From NCBI GenBank assembly GCA_020632665.1, contig JACKFC010000020.1, forward strand, positions 1 through 64,000: a DNA stretch of 64,000 nucleotides. Direction: 5' to 3'. The notes beneath the pieces are model-generated. The model saw nothing but the letters and a program-made list of their open reading frames with translations, searched no databases and was not told the origin of the DNA. The position numbers were made by a program, and so were the translations under genes. This document shows positions 8,509 through 17,832 of this stretch, in pieces; within the stretch, counting starts at the first letter, position 1; each line of letters starts with the position of its first letter. The stretch is from Deltaproteobacteria bacterium (GTDB lineage: Bacteria > Myxococcota_A > UBA9042).

Positions 8509-9486
8509 CTAGCCGCGGGCGGCGAGCTTCTCGACCAGCTCCGGCACGGCGGTGAACGCGTCGGCCTTGAGCGAGTAGTCGGCGATCTTGTGGATCGGCT
8601 CGTCGTCGCGGGTGTTGATCGCGACGATGACCTTGCTGTTCTTCATGCCGGCCAGGTGCTGAATCGCACCCGAGATGGCGACGGCGACGTAGAGCTGCGG
8701 CGCGACGACCTTGCCGGTCTGACCGATCTGGTAGTCGTTGGGCGCGTAGCCGTCGTCGACCGCGGCGCGGCTGGCGCCGATCGCGGCACCGAAGGCGTCG
8801 GCCAGCGGCTCCATGACCTGCGAGAAGCCCTCGGCGGACTTCAGGCCACGACCACCAGCGACGACCACGTCGGCCTCGTCGAGGCTCGGGCGATCCGAAG
8901 CGGTCGCGTCGAACTTGACGAAGCGGGTGCGGCTCGCGGCGGCAGCCGGGTCGGCGGCGAAGGCCTCGATGTCCGAGCTCCCACCGGTCGCGGCGGCGGC
9001 GTCGAAGGCCGAGCCACGGGCGGTGACGACCCAGACGTCGCTGTCGATGACGACGTCGGCCAGCAGCGCGCCGGCCCACATCGGGCGACGGAAGCCGGGG
9101 CCATCGTCGGTGTCGACCACGGCGACCACGTCCGAAGCCATGCCGGCCTCGAGGCGGGCGGCGACGCGCGGCAGGATGTCCTTGCCGGTGGTCGAGGCGC
9201 TCATGGCGACGACGTCGGCGTCGGCGGCCTGGGCGATATCAGCGATGACCTTGGCCCAGGTCGGGGCCAGCGGGTAGGCGAGATCGGCGTGGTCGGCGAC
9301 GTGGATCGTCTCCGCGCCGTAGCCTTTCAGCGCCTCGGCGACGCCGCCGACACCGTGGCCGAGGACCGCGATATCGATGCTGCTGCCCTTCTTGGCGGCG
9401 AGATCACGCGCCATCTGCAGCGTGGTGAGGGTCGCCTTGCGGACGGTTCCGTTGCCGTGCTCGGCAACGACGAGAATCTTGCTCAT
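8509..9486 (-). CDS. etfA: Electron transfer flavoprotein alpha subunit
   Basis: 325 residues, the usual length. EtfA carries FAD and, with EtfB, passes electrons from acyl-CoA and other dehydrogenases to ETF:quinone oxidoreductase. The C-terminal FAD-binding region is well conserved: QIGQTGKVVAPQLYVAVAIS followed by GAIQHLAGMKNSKVIVAIN, then a DDEPIH motif in place of the usual DxxAPIF. The N-terminal half (MSKILVVAEHGNGTVRKATL) matches domain I. AGGAG lies 6 bases before the ATG. It follows etfB with a 22-base gap, the normal etfB-etfA order, and ends at a strong terminator. Confidence 0.97.
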   Translation of the reverse strand: MSKILVVAEHGNGTVRKATLTTLQMARDLAAKKGSSIDIAVLGHGVGGVAEALKGYGAETIHVADHADLAYPLAPTWAKVIADIAQAADADVVAMSASTTGKDILPRVAARLEAGMASDVVAVVDTDDGPGFRRPMWAGALLADVVIDSDVWVVTARGSAFDAAAATGGSSDIEAFAADPAAAASRTRFVKFDATASDRPSLDEADVVVAGGRGLKSAEGFSQVMEPLADAFGAAIGASRAAVDDGYAPNDYQIGQTGKVVAPQLYVAVAISGAIQHLAGMKNSKVIVAINTRDDEPIHKIADYSLKADAFTAVPELVEKLAARG

Positions 9487-9508
9487 GTCGTTCTCCTGGT
9501 GCTGGCGA

Positions 9509-10264
9509 TCAGATGACGCGGGCCTCGGTGGCCAGCTTGGCGATCAACTCGTCGACGTCGGCAACGGCAACACCGGCCGAACGACCGGCGGGCTCGTGCA
9601 TCGCGACCACGCGGACCTTGGGGTCCAGGTCGTCGATGTCGAGATCGTCGGGCTCGTACTCGTCCATCTCCTTCTTCTTGGCCTTCATGATGCCGGCGAG
9701 GCTGGCGTAGCGCGGGTCGTTCAGGCGCAGGTCGGCCGAGACGACGCAGGGCATGCCGATCGCCAGGGTCTCGAGACCGCCGTCGACCTCGCGGGTCACG
9801 ATCGCCTCGTTGCCCTCGATCGTGACGTCCGACGCGAAGGTGGCCTGCGGCCAGCCGAGCATCTCGGCGAGGAGCTGCGCGACCTGGTTGCTGTCGCCGT
9901 CGACGGCCTGCTTGCCGAGCAGGACGAGATCGGGCTCTTCCTTCTCGACCACGGCCTTGAGGATGCGGGCGATGCCGTCCGAGTCGAGCTCGGCCTCTTC
10001 GGCCTCGACCCAGATGCCGCGGTCGACGCCCCGGGCGAGCGCGCCCTGACGGATGAAGCGCTGCACCTCGTCGTCGCCGATGCCGATGGCCACGGTCTCG
10101 ACGTCGTCGCCGGCCTCGGCCAGCTGCAGCGCCGCCTCGATCGCGTTCTCACAGAACGGGTTGAGGATGTACTCGACGTCGTCGTCGATCCAATTGCCGT
10201 CGTCGTTGATGACGAGCTTGGCGTTCGGATCGGTGACGCGCTTGGCGGTCACGAGGATCTTCAT
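9509..10264 (-). CDS. etfB: Electron transfer flavoprotein beta subunit
   Basis: 251 residues, the normal family length. It starts MKILVTAKRVTDPNAKLVIN, typical of EtfB, and carries the family stretches NPFCENAIEAALQLAE, LGKQAVDGDSNQVAQLLAEMLGWP for the AMP-binding region, and RLNDPRYASLAGIMKAKKK near the C-terminus, where EtfB docks with dehydrogenases. GGGAG precedes the ATG. It is the first gene of the etfBA unit; the SRPBCC gene upstream ends 130 bases before it, so a promoter probably lies at about 10265-10390, though I see no confident hexamers. Confidence 0.97.
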   Translation of the reverse strand: MKILVTAKRVTDPNAKLVINDDGNWIDDDVEYILNPFCENAIEAALQLAEAGDDVETVAIGIGDDEVQRFIRQGALARGVDRGIWVEAEEAELDSDGIARILKAVVEKEEPDLVLLGKQAVDGDSNQVAQLLAEMLGWPQATFASDVTIEGNEAIVTREVDGGLETLAIGMPCVVSADLRLNDPRYASLAGIMKAKKKEMDEYEPDDLDIDDLDPKVRVVAMHEPAGRSAGVAVADVDELIAKLATEARVI

Positions 10265-10393
10265 GCAGCGCTCCCGGGTTCGATGGTGGGTCGGCGAGGC
10301 CGTCGGGGCGTCGCCGGGCCGGGAGTAAAGCCACCACGACGCACTGTGTCAACGGCGCAATGTCGCGCCGGACGGCGGTGCCGCAGCGCGATC

Positions 10394-10900
10394 CTAGGCC
10401 TTGTAGCGCGCGCCGTGCTCACCCATCCACTTTTGCAGTGAGTCGATGTAGCGGCCCCATTGCATCTTCAGCATCGGCCCGATGAGGAAGCTGAGGTAGC
10501 GCAACACACCCTTCGGCGTGACGGCGACGGTCCAGCGGAAATCACAACTCTTCTCGTCGACCGGCGTGACGACATAATCCTCGGCGAAGGCCGTGACCAT
10601 GCCCAGGGTCGAGCGATCGAAACGGAACGCGATCCGCGTGCCCTCGTCCCAGACGAAGAAGGTCTCGTCGGCCGTCTCGCCGTTCAGGCCGATGGTCCGC
10701 GTCGCGCCGACGCCGTAGGGCTTGCTGCAGGTCCACTCGACGTCGAGGTCGAGCCAGCCCTTCCACGCCTCGGGATCCTCGAAGCTGCGGAAGAGCGCGG
10801 CGGCGCTGCACGGGATCCGCCGCTCGACCACGATGCGGACCGGAGCGTTGTCGAAGAACGAGAGGTCGACCTTGTCGAATTCCTGCATCTGCTTGGCCAC
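10394..10900 (-). CDS. SRPBCC (START-like) family protein
   Basis: 168 residues. The pattern fits polyketide-cyclase/SRPBCC proteins: an N-terminal strand (VRIVVERRIPCSAAALFRSF) followed by a helix containing the common EDPEAWKGWLDLD element, a seven-strand sheet, and a long C-terminal helix (PMLKMQWGRYIDSLQKWMGE) that closes the hydrophobic cavity. Such proteins bind lipids or aromatic ligands; the ligand cannot be predicted. I chose the GTG at 10900 because GGAGG lies 5 bases upstream and the fold starts soon after; longer versions add a non-conserved basic stretch that runs into the divergent promoter region. Confidence 0.8.
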   Translation of the reverse strand: MAKQMQEFDKVDLSFFDNAPVRIVVERRIPCSAAALFRSFEDPEAWKGWLDLDVEWTCSKPYGVGATRTIGLNGETADETFFVWDEGTRIAFRFDRSTLGMVTAFAEDYVVTPVDEKSCDFRWTVAVTPKGVLRYLSFLIGPMLKMQWGRYIDSLQKWMGEHGARYKA

Positions 10901-11079
10901 GGGCACCTCCGACCGCTGCCCGCCGCGCTGCGTGGGGGCCATTCGGTCTGCGTTCGCGCGCCACACGCGGGCCGTCAGCTTGACTCGCGTGACCGGGCGG
11001 GCGTGAATCTCGCGACAGGTTGGCGGCAGGCGAGCCGACGCGCAAGCCACCAGTTGCCGCCGAAGGCACGGGAGCACGG
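10901..11079. promoter_or_regulatory. Divergent intergenic region
   Basis: 179 bases between the SRPBCC gene and the EF-hand/cNMP gene, which point away from each other. It must carry promoters for at least the plus-strand gene. I see no confident sigma-70 hexamers or inverted repeat. Confidence 0.4.
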
Positions 11080-13221
11080 ATGCCGCTGATGCGAACATTG
11101 CTGATGACCCTGGCCCTGGCGCCGGTCGGGCTGTGGATGATCTGGCCCCTGCTCGGTGTGCAGGACGGCCCGGTCTCGCTCGGCCTGTGGGGGCTGACCA
11201 TCGTCTCGGCGATCGCGAACCTCTTCGTCATCTACTACCACTACAGCACGCCGCCGCACCCGAAGTTCGTGATGCTGCCGAAGCGGCGGTTCTGGATCTT
11301 GGTCCACATCATCTCGGGCCTGCTCGAATACGTCTTCGGCTTGCTGGTCCTGGTCCTGCCGGAGCAACGCTGGCCAGGCATCGCGATGGCGGTGACGGCG
11401 CTCTTCTTCCACGTCCCTTCGTCGTTCGCACAGAACGCGATCGTCGCCGGCTCGCGGATCGTGATGATCCCTTCGTACATCGCGTGCTCTGCGGGGCACG
11501 CCTTCAGCGCGGCGATGCTGCTCGCCTACCCGACGAGCACCCTGTGGGCGGTCAACACCTTCCTGGTCTTCAACACCTACGCCTGGGTGCGGATCTACGG
11601 CGCCGCGTTCATGGCGCTCGAGCTCTTCGCCGAGAACCGCTACACGATGATGGTCCTCGCCGCCGGCCTGACCACGATGCCGCCGGTGTTCGGCGTCCTG
11701 TTCCCGGTGCAGCTGGGCGTCTTCCTCGCGATCTACGCCGTCACCTACCGCAAGCTCTACTCCGACGACGCCGCCTCGTACCGCTCGATCGCGCGCGAAC
11801 GCGACCGTTGGGCGCTGATCAGCCGCGAAGCAGCCGACCTCTGGGACGATCGCAAAAGCTCCAGCGGCCAGCTCGACAAGGCCCGCGCCGTCTTCGACCA
11901 CTTCGATCACGACGGCGATGGGCGCTGGGACGCCGAGGCCGTCAAGCAGGTCCTCAGCTCGTGGTCGCTGCCCCAGTCGACCACCGCGGCCCTGGTCCCG
12001 GCCGCCAGCGCCGGCGGCATCGACTTCGACGCCTTCGTCCACGACATCTGGTCGCTCGGCACGGTGCGCAACCGAGCGACGTTGGCGGTCGAGGTCAGCG
12101 CGCTGAAGAGCCTGCGGGACAAGGCCCAGCTCGCCTTCGACGTCCTCGATCTGGACGGCGACGGACAACTCTCGGCGCACGAGCTGGAGCTGCTGCTGCT
12201 GGAGTGGAACCTGCCGCTGGAAGAGACCGCGAGCTATATCCGCGTCGCCGACAGCGACGGCGACGGCCGCCTCGACTTCGAGGACTTCTTCCGCCGGATG
12301 CAGCCGGTCTGGGAATTCCTCTTCTACAACGTACTCGGCCCGCAGGTGGCGTCGTCGAACCTGCTCGCGCCCGGCGAGCGGTTGACCTCGCGGCAAGAAG
12401 ACCTCGCAACGACCGCGGCGCTGCTCGCGCGCACCAAGAGTGAGCTGGTCGGCCGGGTCGATTTCCTGCAGGGCGCCAGTCCGCAGCTGCTCGCCGACGT
12501 CGCCGCCTCGCTGGAGGAGCATCGGCTCGCGGCCGGCGAACTGCTCTTCGACGAGGGCGACGCTGGCGAACGCTTCTACATCCTGGTCGAGGGGCAGCTG
12601 CAGCTGACGCGCTGTGGCGATCCGCTCTGCGTGATGGACGTCGGCGCGTCGTTCGGCGAGGCCGCGCTGCTCGGCGACGGTCGCCGGACCGCGAGCGCCC
12701 GCGCAATCGGTCCGTGCCTGCTCTTCGCGCTGACCCGCTCCTCGTTCCGCTTCCTGACCGAGCGCAACCCCGAGATGCAGGCCTCGATCCACGCGATGCA
12801 CAAGACGTGGCGGGAAGAGCGGATGCGCTCGGGGCTGCACCAGGCCCTGCGCGGCCCGCACGGCCTCGATGCGCTGCTCGAGCCAGACGCCTTCGACGCG
12901 CTGATGGCCCGCTGGACCGACCACCGGCTGCACGAAGGCGAGGTCATCATCCGCGAAGGCGACGTGGCAGATCGCTTCTACGTCGTGCACCACGGCTCGG
13001 TCGTGGTCCGCCGCGATGGGGTCGAGATCGCCCGCCTCGGCCCCGGCGAGTGCTTCGGCGAGATCGCGATGCTGACCGGTAGCACGCGCAACGCGACGGT
13101 GGTCGCCGGCGTGGATTGCGTCCTCTTCGGTCTGGACCAGGCGAGCTTCGATCAGGTCGTGGCGAAGCGGCCGAAGCTGGCGGCACACCTGCTGGAGGTC
13201 GCGGCCGCACGCTCGAGTTGA
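11080..13221 (+). CDS. Membrane protein with three EF-hands and two cyclic-nucleotide-binding domains
   Basis: 713 residues. Residues 1-230 are strongly hydrophobic with about six to seven membrane segments. Three EF-hand loops follow: DHDGDGRWD near 273, DLDGDGQLSAHE near 357 and DSDGDGRLDFED near 391, each with the acidic residues for calcium binding. Two cyclic-nucleotide-binding domains end the protein (about 480-560 and 615-700). Their phosphate cassettes FGEAALLGDGRRTASARA and FGEIAMLTGSTRNATVVA keep the Glu and Arg that contact the nucleotide. A membrane sensor reading both calcium and cAMP or cGMP is inferred. The ATG at 11080 has GGAG 6 bases upstream. It ends 8 bases from the convergent adenylate cyclase gene, a likely source of its ligand. 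Confidence 0.85.
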   Translation: MPLMRTLLMTLALAPVGLWMIWPLLGVQDGPVSLGLWGLTIVSAIANLFVIYYHYSTPPHPKFVMLPKRRFWILVHIISGLLEYVFGLLVLVLPEQRWPGIAMAVTALFFHVPSSFAQNAIVAGSRIVMIPSYIACSAGHAFSAAMLLAYPTSTLWAVNTFLVFNTYAWVRIYGAAFMALELFAENRYTMMVLAAGLTTMPPVFGVLFPVQLGVFLAIYAVTYRKLYSDDAASYRSIARERDRWALISREAADLWDDRKSSSGQLDKARAVFDHFDHDGDGRWDAEAVKQVLSSWSLPQSTTAALVPAASAGGIDFDAFVHDIWSLGTVRNRATLAVEVSALKSLRDKAQLAFDVLDLDGDGQLSAHELELLLLEWNLPLEETASYIRVADSDGDGRLDFEDFFRRMQPVWEFLFYNVLGPQVASSNLLAPGERLTSRQEDLATTAALLARTKSELVGRVDFLQGASPQLLADVAASLEEHRLAAGELLFDEGDAGERFYILVEGQLQLTRCGDPLCVMDVGASFGEAALLGDGRRTASARAIGPCLLFALTRSSFRFLTERNPEMQASIHAMHKTWREERMRSGLHQALRGPHGLDALLEPDAFDALMARWTDHRLHEGEVIIREGDVADRFYVVHHGSVVVRRDGVEIARLGPGECFGEIAMLTGSTRNATVVAGVDCVLFGLDQASFDQVVAKRPKLAAHLLEVAAARSS

Positions 13222-13228
13222 GCGTGAC

Positions 13229-14461
13229 CTATGCCGTGCGGCGGTAGTCGGTGCCTTTGCGGCCGCGCAGGAAGTAGGTCTCCATCTCGCCCTTGCCCTT
13301 GACCTGGATCTTGCCGCGCTCCTCGAAATCGTATTCGCCGGCGAGCAGCACCGCAGTCGCGCGGGTCATGTGGACGCGGCCGGGGATGCCGGTCGACTCC
13401 ATCCGCGCCGCGACGTTCACCGTGTCGCTGAAGACGTCGTAGTGGAACCGGCTCGAGCCGACGATCGCGCCGACAACCTCGCCGCTGTTGAGCCCGAGTC
13501 GGATCTGGATCGGCAAGCGGTCGCTGCGGTCGGCGACGTGATCGCGGATCTTCAAGGCGACATCTGCCATCACCTGGGCGTGATCTTGGCGCCGAATCGG
13601 TGCGCCGCAGATGGCCATGTAGCCGTCGCCGATCGTCTTGATCTTCTCGGCGCCGCACTCGTCACAGATGCGGTCGAAGTTGGAGAAGAGGTCGTTGAGC
13701 AGGACGACCATCTCTTCCGGCTCCATCAGCGCGCTCGCCGGCGTGAAGCCGACCAGATCGGCGAAGAGCACCGTCACGTTCTCGTAGCGATCGGCGATCG
13801 TATGGTCGGGCTCGTGCTTGAGGCGGTCGGCGACCGAGGGCGGCAAGACGTTGAGTAGCAGCGAGTCGGCGCGGTCGCGCTGCGCCATGTACTTCTCTTC
13901 GGCCGCGATCGAGCCCTGACGGAAGTAGAGGCTGTTCATCCCGACCGCGGCGAAGGCCACCATCGCGTTGCCGGCGTAGACCCCGAGCACCACCGCGTCG
14001 CTGATCAAGGTGAGGCCCCGCGCGGGCGCGGCGAAGAAGAGGCCGACGAAGAGCAAGGTCAACCCACCGGCGAAGAGCGCGACGGTCCGCGCCTGCAGGT
14101 TGGTGTTGAACATGACGAAGGGGATCGCGCCGAAGAGGTAGTATTGAAAGCCGTAATCCCAGCCCAACGCGAGCGAGACCAGCGTGCTGTGGACGACGAC
14201 CTCTCCGACCAAGAGCGCGATGGCCGTATCGTGCTTGCCGAGGTTGTTGGCGCGGTTGCCGGCGACCCACACCCCGATGCTGACGACGTTCAACGCCGAG
14301 AGGGCGTAGAGGCCGAAGTAGAAGAAGGTCGGCGCGAGGATGACGTGCACCGGCAGGCCGAGGAAGACGATCTGGCGGATGACCAAGAACAGCCGCTCGT
14401 GGTCACCTTCGACCGCCGCGGGCTTGGGTGCGTCCGGTTCGGAACTCGAACTCGCGGCCAT
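13229..14461 (-). CDS. Class III adenylate cyclase with membrane domain
   Basis: 410 residues. About six membrane segments lie at residues 25-180, a helical linker follows (GSIAAEEKYMAQRDRADSLL, then LNVLPPSVADRLK, the typical cyclase-transducing element), and the catalytic domain covers about 215-400. Catalytic residues are all visible: metal Asp in LFADLVGFT and IGDGYMA, the adenine-selecting Lys in EKIKTIGDG and Asp in YDVFSDTVN, and the Asn/Arg pair in NVAARMES. It should make cAMP as a homodimer at the inner membrane. The active-site spacing resembles class IIIa enzymes. It is convergent with a gene whose product has two cyclic-nucleotide-binding domains. Confidence 0.93.
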   Translation of the reverse strand: MAASSSSEPDAPKPAAVEGDHERLFLVIRQIVFLGLPVHVILAPTFFYFGLYALSALNVVSIGVWVAGNRANNLGKHDTAIALLVGEVVVHSTLVSLALGWDYGFQYYLFGAIPFVMFNTNLQARTVALFAGGLTLLFVGLFFAAPARGLTLISDAVVLGVYAGNAMVAFAAVGMNSLYFRQGSIAAEEKYMAQRDRADSLLLNVLPPSVADRLKHEPDHTIADRYENVTVLFADLVGFTPASALMEPEEMVVLLNDLFSNFDRICDECGAEKIKTIGDGYMAICGAPIRRQDHAQVMADVALKIRDHVADRSDRLPIQIRLGLNSGEVVGAIVGSSRFHYDVFSDTVNVAARMESTGIPGRVHMTRATAVLLAGEYDFEERGKIQVKGKGEMETYFLRGRKGTDYRRTA

Positions 14462-14548
14462 GGGGGGGCAACTCCGCGCGTCTCGTGGGCAAGAGTCGGC
14501 AGGCTACGCGGCTCGCTGGGGAGGGGCAACTTTCGCCGGCGCCCGCCC

Positions 14549-17113
14549 TCATGGCGCGTCGAGCAACTCGTAGCGCTGGCGGATGCGTTTCTCGATCGCC
14601 TCGTCCTGGATGCGCGTCACGTCGGCAGCGAGCTGCGCCGCGAGGTCGTCGTCGATCTTGCGATCACGCATCCGGCGCAACCAATTCTCCGCTTCGGTGA
14701 CGTCGCCGACGTGGACCAGCGATTTGACGCCGATCGCGTGGGCATTCTTGAAGTTCATGTGGTAGCCGAGGGCGCGGCGGGCGGCGACGTAGGCCTCGTC
14801 GTAATCCTGCGCGCGGTAGTAGGCCTGCGCCAGCGCGTCCCAATAGACGCCCTGGCGGAAAGCGGATTTCTGCACGTAGGGGTAGAGCCCGCGGACGAAG
14901 GTCACCGCCGCCGCTGGCTCCAACGCCTGCATCGAGACCCGCATCGCGGCCTCGCAGTCGCGGGTCTCGCCACCTTGCGCGGTGCAGAGCCAGCCGTAGA
15001 GCGCGTGGGCCTGCTTGTAGTCCTTGCTCCGCATCGCCAGCGCCGCGGACAAGCGGATGCCGTCGGGCATCAAGCGCGGTTCGTTCAGCAGCCCGGCTGC
15101 GATCAGGTAGACTTGCGAAGTCGCCCCACGCTGCAGGTAGAGCTCGGCAAGGGCGACCTCGATGCCGAAGCGCCGCCCCGGATGGGCCTCGCTCAGGGCC
15201 TGGGCGAGGGCATAGACCAAGGGCGGATCGATCGGCGCGAGCGCCTTGCCGACCACATCGCTATGGCTCGGATTCGCGATCAGCGCTGCTTCGAGCTCGG
15301 CGCGTCCAGCCTCGGAGCCGGCGCAGATACGCGCACCGCGGGCGAGGAGCTCGTCGCCCTCGCTGAGCAGATGGTCGAGCGGGGCGCGGATCTCGCCACG
15401 CCGCTCGATTGCCGCGACAAGGCGAGCATATTGTGCGTGGCGGCTGGCCGGCTTGAGCGCGGTGGCGGCCGTGAGCGCGCGCTCGGCAGCGGCGACATCG
15501 CGCTGATCCAGGAAGTCGCGGCCGAGCCGATACCAGGCGTGATGCGACCAGAACAGCCGCTCGCGCACCAACTCTGGCCGCTTCTCGCGCGCTGTCGAGT
15601 CATAGACGCTGCCGATTTCCAGTTCACGGCTCTGCCAGGCAGTCGAGACGCAGAAGCCGGCGAGCAGCAAGGCGATCGCGGCTGCCGTGAGGGTCGATGC
15701 CGACGTCGGCTTGCGCGGCACCAGCCACTCGCGGGTCGAGGTGACGCGGAAGGGTTCGAGCAGGATGCCGGCGGCCAGAAGGGTGTAGACGCCGGCGGGT
15801 AGGAGCAGGACGAAATCGACCAGATCGTGGAAGAGCAGGCCGACGATGGCGAGGAACGCCGCGTGGTGCAGCCCGCCGTGCTTGCTCTGTTTCACCTGCT
15901 GCCAGATGAAGTTGCCCAGCGTCGCGAAGAAGAGCAGCGAGATCGGGATCCCGAAGTCGACGAACTTGTCGGCAACGAGGTTCTCGACGTACTCCAGGCG
16001 CAGCGTTTGGTGCGGTGGCAGCATCATCGCCGCAACGGGCAGCGAGCCGCTGCCCTGGCCGAGGATCCAGCCGTCCCAGACTCGATCCGAGAGCTGCGCC
16101 ATCAGCGCCAACTTGCCGTCGCCCGATTGGAAGTCGTCGATCGGGTGCGACGCGAGGCTCGGCAGGACCTCGGCAGAGATCGTCGGTAGCGCGATCATCA
16201 CGATGACGCAGACCACGATCAGCGTCTGCAACAACCGCTTCGTGCGGGCCTGTTTGGCCAGGATCTCCTCGCGCACCCGGAGGCCGGGCCGCGACTGCTG
16301 CCCACGCAGTTTGGCCACGACGACGACGAAGAGCGCGCCGAGGTAGCCGCCGCGTGACGGCACGAAGGCCGCGGTCAGGCCCAACACCAACGCCAGGACG
16401 GCGTGGCCGCGGTTGACCCTGGTCGAATCCAGCGCGTGCTGGTGCCAATAGCCGAGCGCGATGCCGAGTCCGGCGGTCAGCAGTCCGGCCATGTGGTTGG
16501 CGTTGAAGGGACCGATCTGGTGCAGCACGCGGACCACCTCGTTCGGCAGCTCCGATGTCCATGGCAAGCGCGAGCAGACCCAAATCAACCCGGCGACCAA
16601 GATGACGTAGGCGATGCCGAGGAGGAGCTTCGATGCACGGCGCCTCTCCAGCGTCTGCATCCAACCGGCGCCTGCGGTCAGGCTCGTCGCCGCCGCGAGG
16701 AGGTAGACGCCCGCCGTATAGGCCGCCTCCGAGGGCGCTGTGGCGAGGCAGAGCATCGCCGGTGGCTCGGTCCCGGCCGCGCGTGCGGCGATGTCGGCGA
16801 CGGCGACGGCGTTCGCGTGCAGCATCGCGACGATGACGCGGGGCAGCGGCACCAGCTGTAGGCAGGCGATGCCCCCGAGACCGAAGAAGAGCCAAGCAAA
16901 TGGGTTGGTCAGCGGTCGCGGACGCTGGGTGCGGAGCGCGGCCACCCACCCGACCAGAGCGAGCAGCCACAGCGCGGCGAGCGTCTCGGTGTAGACGCCG
17001 CCGCTCCAGAAAATGGCGACCAGCAGCGCGGCGACAGCCGTCCCCTGCGAGGTTCGTTCGGCGATTGCCTGCAGCCGCGTCGGCTGCGGCAGCGTGTCGC
17101 CGGAAGCGGTCAC
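14549..17113 (-). CDS. O-antigen ligase/polymerase-like membrane protein with C-terminal TPR region
   Basis: 854 residues beginning with a GTG that follows the transaldolase stop by 12 bases. Residues 1-500 carry a dozen or so membrane segments with the Wzy_C/O-antigen-ligase signature: GPFNANHMAGLL, then FVPSRGGYLGAL, and a large periplasmic loop containing SGDGKLALMAQLSDRVWDGW and ILGQGSGSLPV. After the last membrane segment (near 500) about 350 residues form TPR-like helices. Members of this superfamily transfer or polymerise lipid-linked glycans in the periplasm. The exact acceptor is unknown, and no glycosyltransferase genes are nearby. It is probably in one transcription unit with the kinase and the transaldolase. 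Confidence 0.85.
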   Translation of the reverse strand: MTASGDTLPQPTRLQAIAERTSQGTAVAALLVAIFWSGGVYTETLAALWLLALVGWVAALRTQRPRPLTNPFAWLFFGLGGIACLQLVPLPRVIVAMLHANAVAVADIAARAAGTEPPAMLCLATAPSEAAYTAGVYLLAAATSLTAGAGWMQTLERRRASKLLLGIAYVILVAGLIWVCSRLPWTSELPNEVVRVLHQIGPFNANHMAGLLTAGLGIALGYWHQHALDSTRVNRGHAVLALVLGLTAAFVPSRGGYLGALFVVVVAKLRGQQSRPGLRVREEILAKQARTKRLLQTLIVVCVIVMIALPTISAEVLPSLASHPIDDFQSGDGKLALMAQLSDRVWDGWILGQGSGSLPVAAMMLPPHQTLRLEYVENLVADKFVDFGIPISLLFFATLGNFIWQQVKQSKHGGLHHAAFLAIVGLLFHDLVDFVLLLPAGVYTLLAAGILLEPFRVTSTREWLVPRKPTSASTLTAAAIALLLAGFCVSTAWQSRELEIGSVYDSTAREKRPELVRERLFWSHHAWYRLGRDFLDQRDVAAAERALTAATALKPASRHAQYARLVAAIERRGEIRAPLDHLLSEGDELLARGARICAGSEAGRAELEAALIANPSHSDVVGKALAPIDPPLVYALAQALSEAHPGRRFGIEVALAELYLQRGATSQVYLIAAGLLNEPRLMPDGIRLSAALAMRSKDYKQAHALYGWLCTAQGGETRDCEAAMRVSMQALEPAAAVTFVRGLYPYVQKSAFRQGVYWDALAQAYYRAQDYDEAYVAARRALGYHMNFKNAHAIGVKSLVHVGDVTEAENWLRRMRDRKIDDDLAAQLAADVTRIQDEAIEKRIRQRYELLDAP

Positions 17114-17125
17114 GGTCGCGGGTCC

Positions 17126-17770
17126 TTAGGCCGGGACTTTCTGCCAGTCGGCGAGAAAGCGCTGCAGACCGAGATCGGTCATCGGGTGCTTGAAGAGCTG
17201 CTGCATCGTCGAATAGGGCATCGTGCCGACGTGCGCGCCGAGTCGAGCGGCCTCCAGCACGTGCAACGGGTGGCGCAGGCTGGCGGCGAGGACCTGCGTC
17301 TCGTAGCCGTAATTCTCGTAGACCTCGAGGATCTCCTGCACCAGCTGCATCCCGTTGTGGCCGATATCGTCGAGCCGGCCGACGAAGGGCGAGATATAGG
17401 TCGCGCCCGCCTTGGCCGCCAGCAGCGCCTGATTCGCCGAGAAGCAGAGCGTGACGTTGGTCTTGATCCCGAGCTCACGACACTGCACCACGGCGGCGAT
17501 GCCGTCCTGGGTCAACGGGATTTTGACCACGACCTGCGAGCCTTCGGCGGCCAGTGCGCGGGCCTCTTCCATCATCCCGGCGACGTCGGTAGCGGTGACT
17601 TCGAGCGAAACCGGACCCTTGACCAGCGCCAAGATGTCGCGCTTGACGTCGTCGAAGCGCCGACCGGTCTTGGCGACCAGGCTGGGGTTGGTCGTCACGC
17701 CGTCGAGGATGCCCCAGGCATGAGCCTGTTCGATCTCGGCAATATCTGCAGTATCGAGAAAGAATTGCAT
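17126..17770 (-). CDS. tal: Transaldolase (short, TalC/FSA-like subfamily)
   Basis: 214 residues, the length of the short transaldolase subfamily. Signatures are MQFFLDTADIAEIEQAHAWG, GVTTNPSLVAK, then VVVKIPLTQDGIAAV holding the Schiff-base Lys, and the ISPFVGRLDDIG element. It interconverts sedoheptulose-7-phosphate and fructose-6-phosphate in the non-oxidative pentose phosphate pathway; fructose-6-phosphate aldolase activity is possible in this subfamily and cannot be told apart by eye. ATG 17770 has GGAG 6 bases upstream, and upstream in-frame codons do not resemble the family. It sits between a kinase gene (62 bases upstream) and the O-antigen-ligase-like gene. Confidence 0.95.
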   Translation of the reverse strand: MQFFLDTADIAEIEQAHAWGILDGVTTNPSLVAKTGRRFDDVKRDILALVKGPVSLEVTATDVAGMMEEARALAAEGSQVVVKIPLTQDGIAAVVQCRELGIKTNVTLCFSANQALLAAKAGATYISPFVGRLDDIGHNGMQLVQEILEVYENYGYETQVLAASLRHPLHVLEAARLGAHVGTMPYSTMQQLFKHPMTDLGLQRFLADWQKVPA

Positions 17771-17832
17771 TGCACGCTCCGAACGGCTCCGCATCCCGCG
17801 AAGCCATGAGTTGCCGTTGCGACCGCCCAGGT

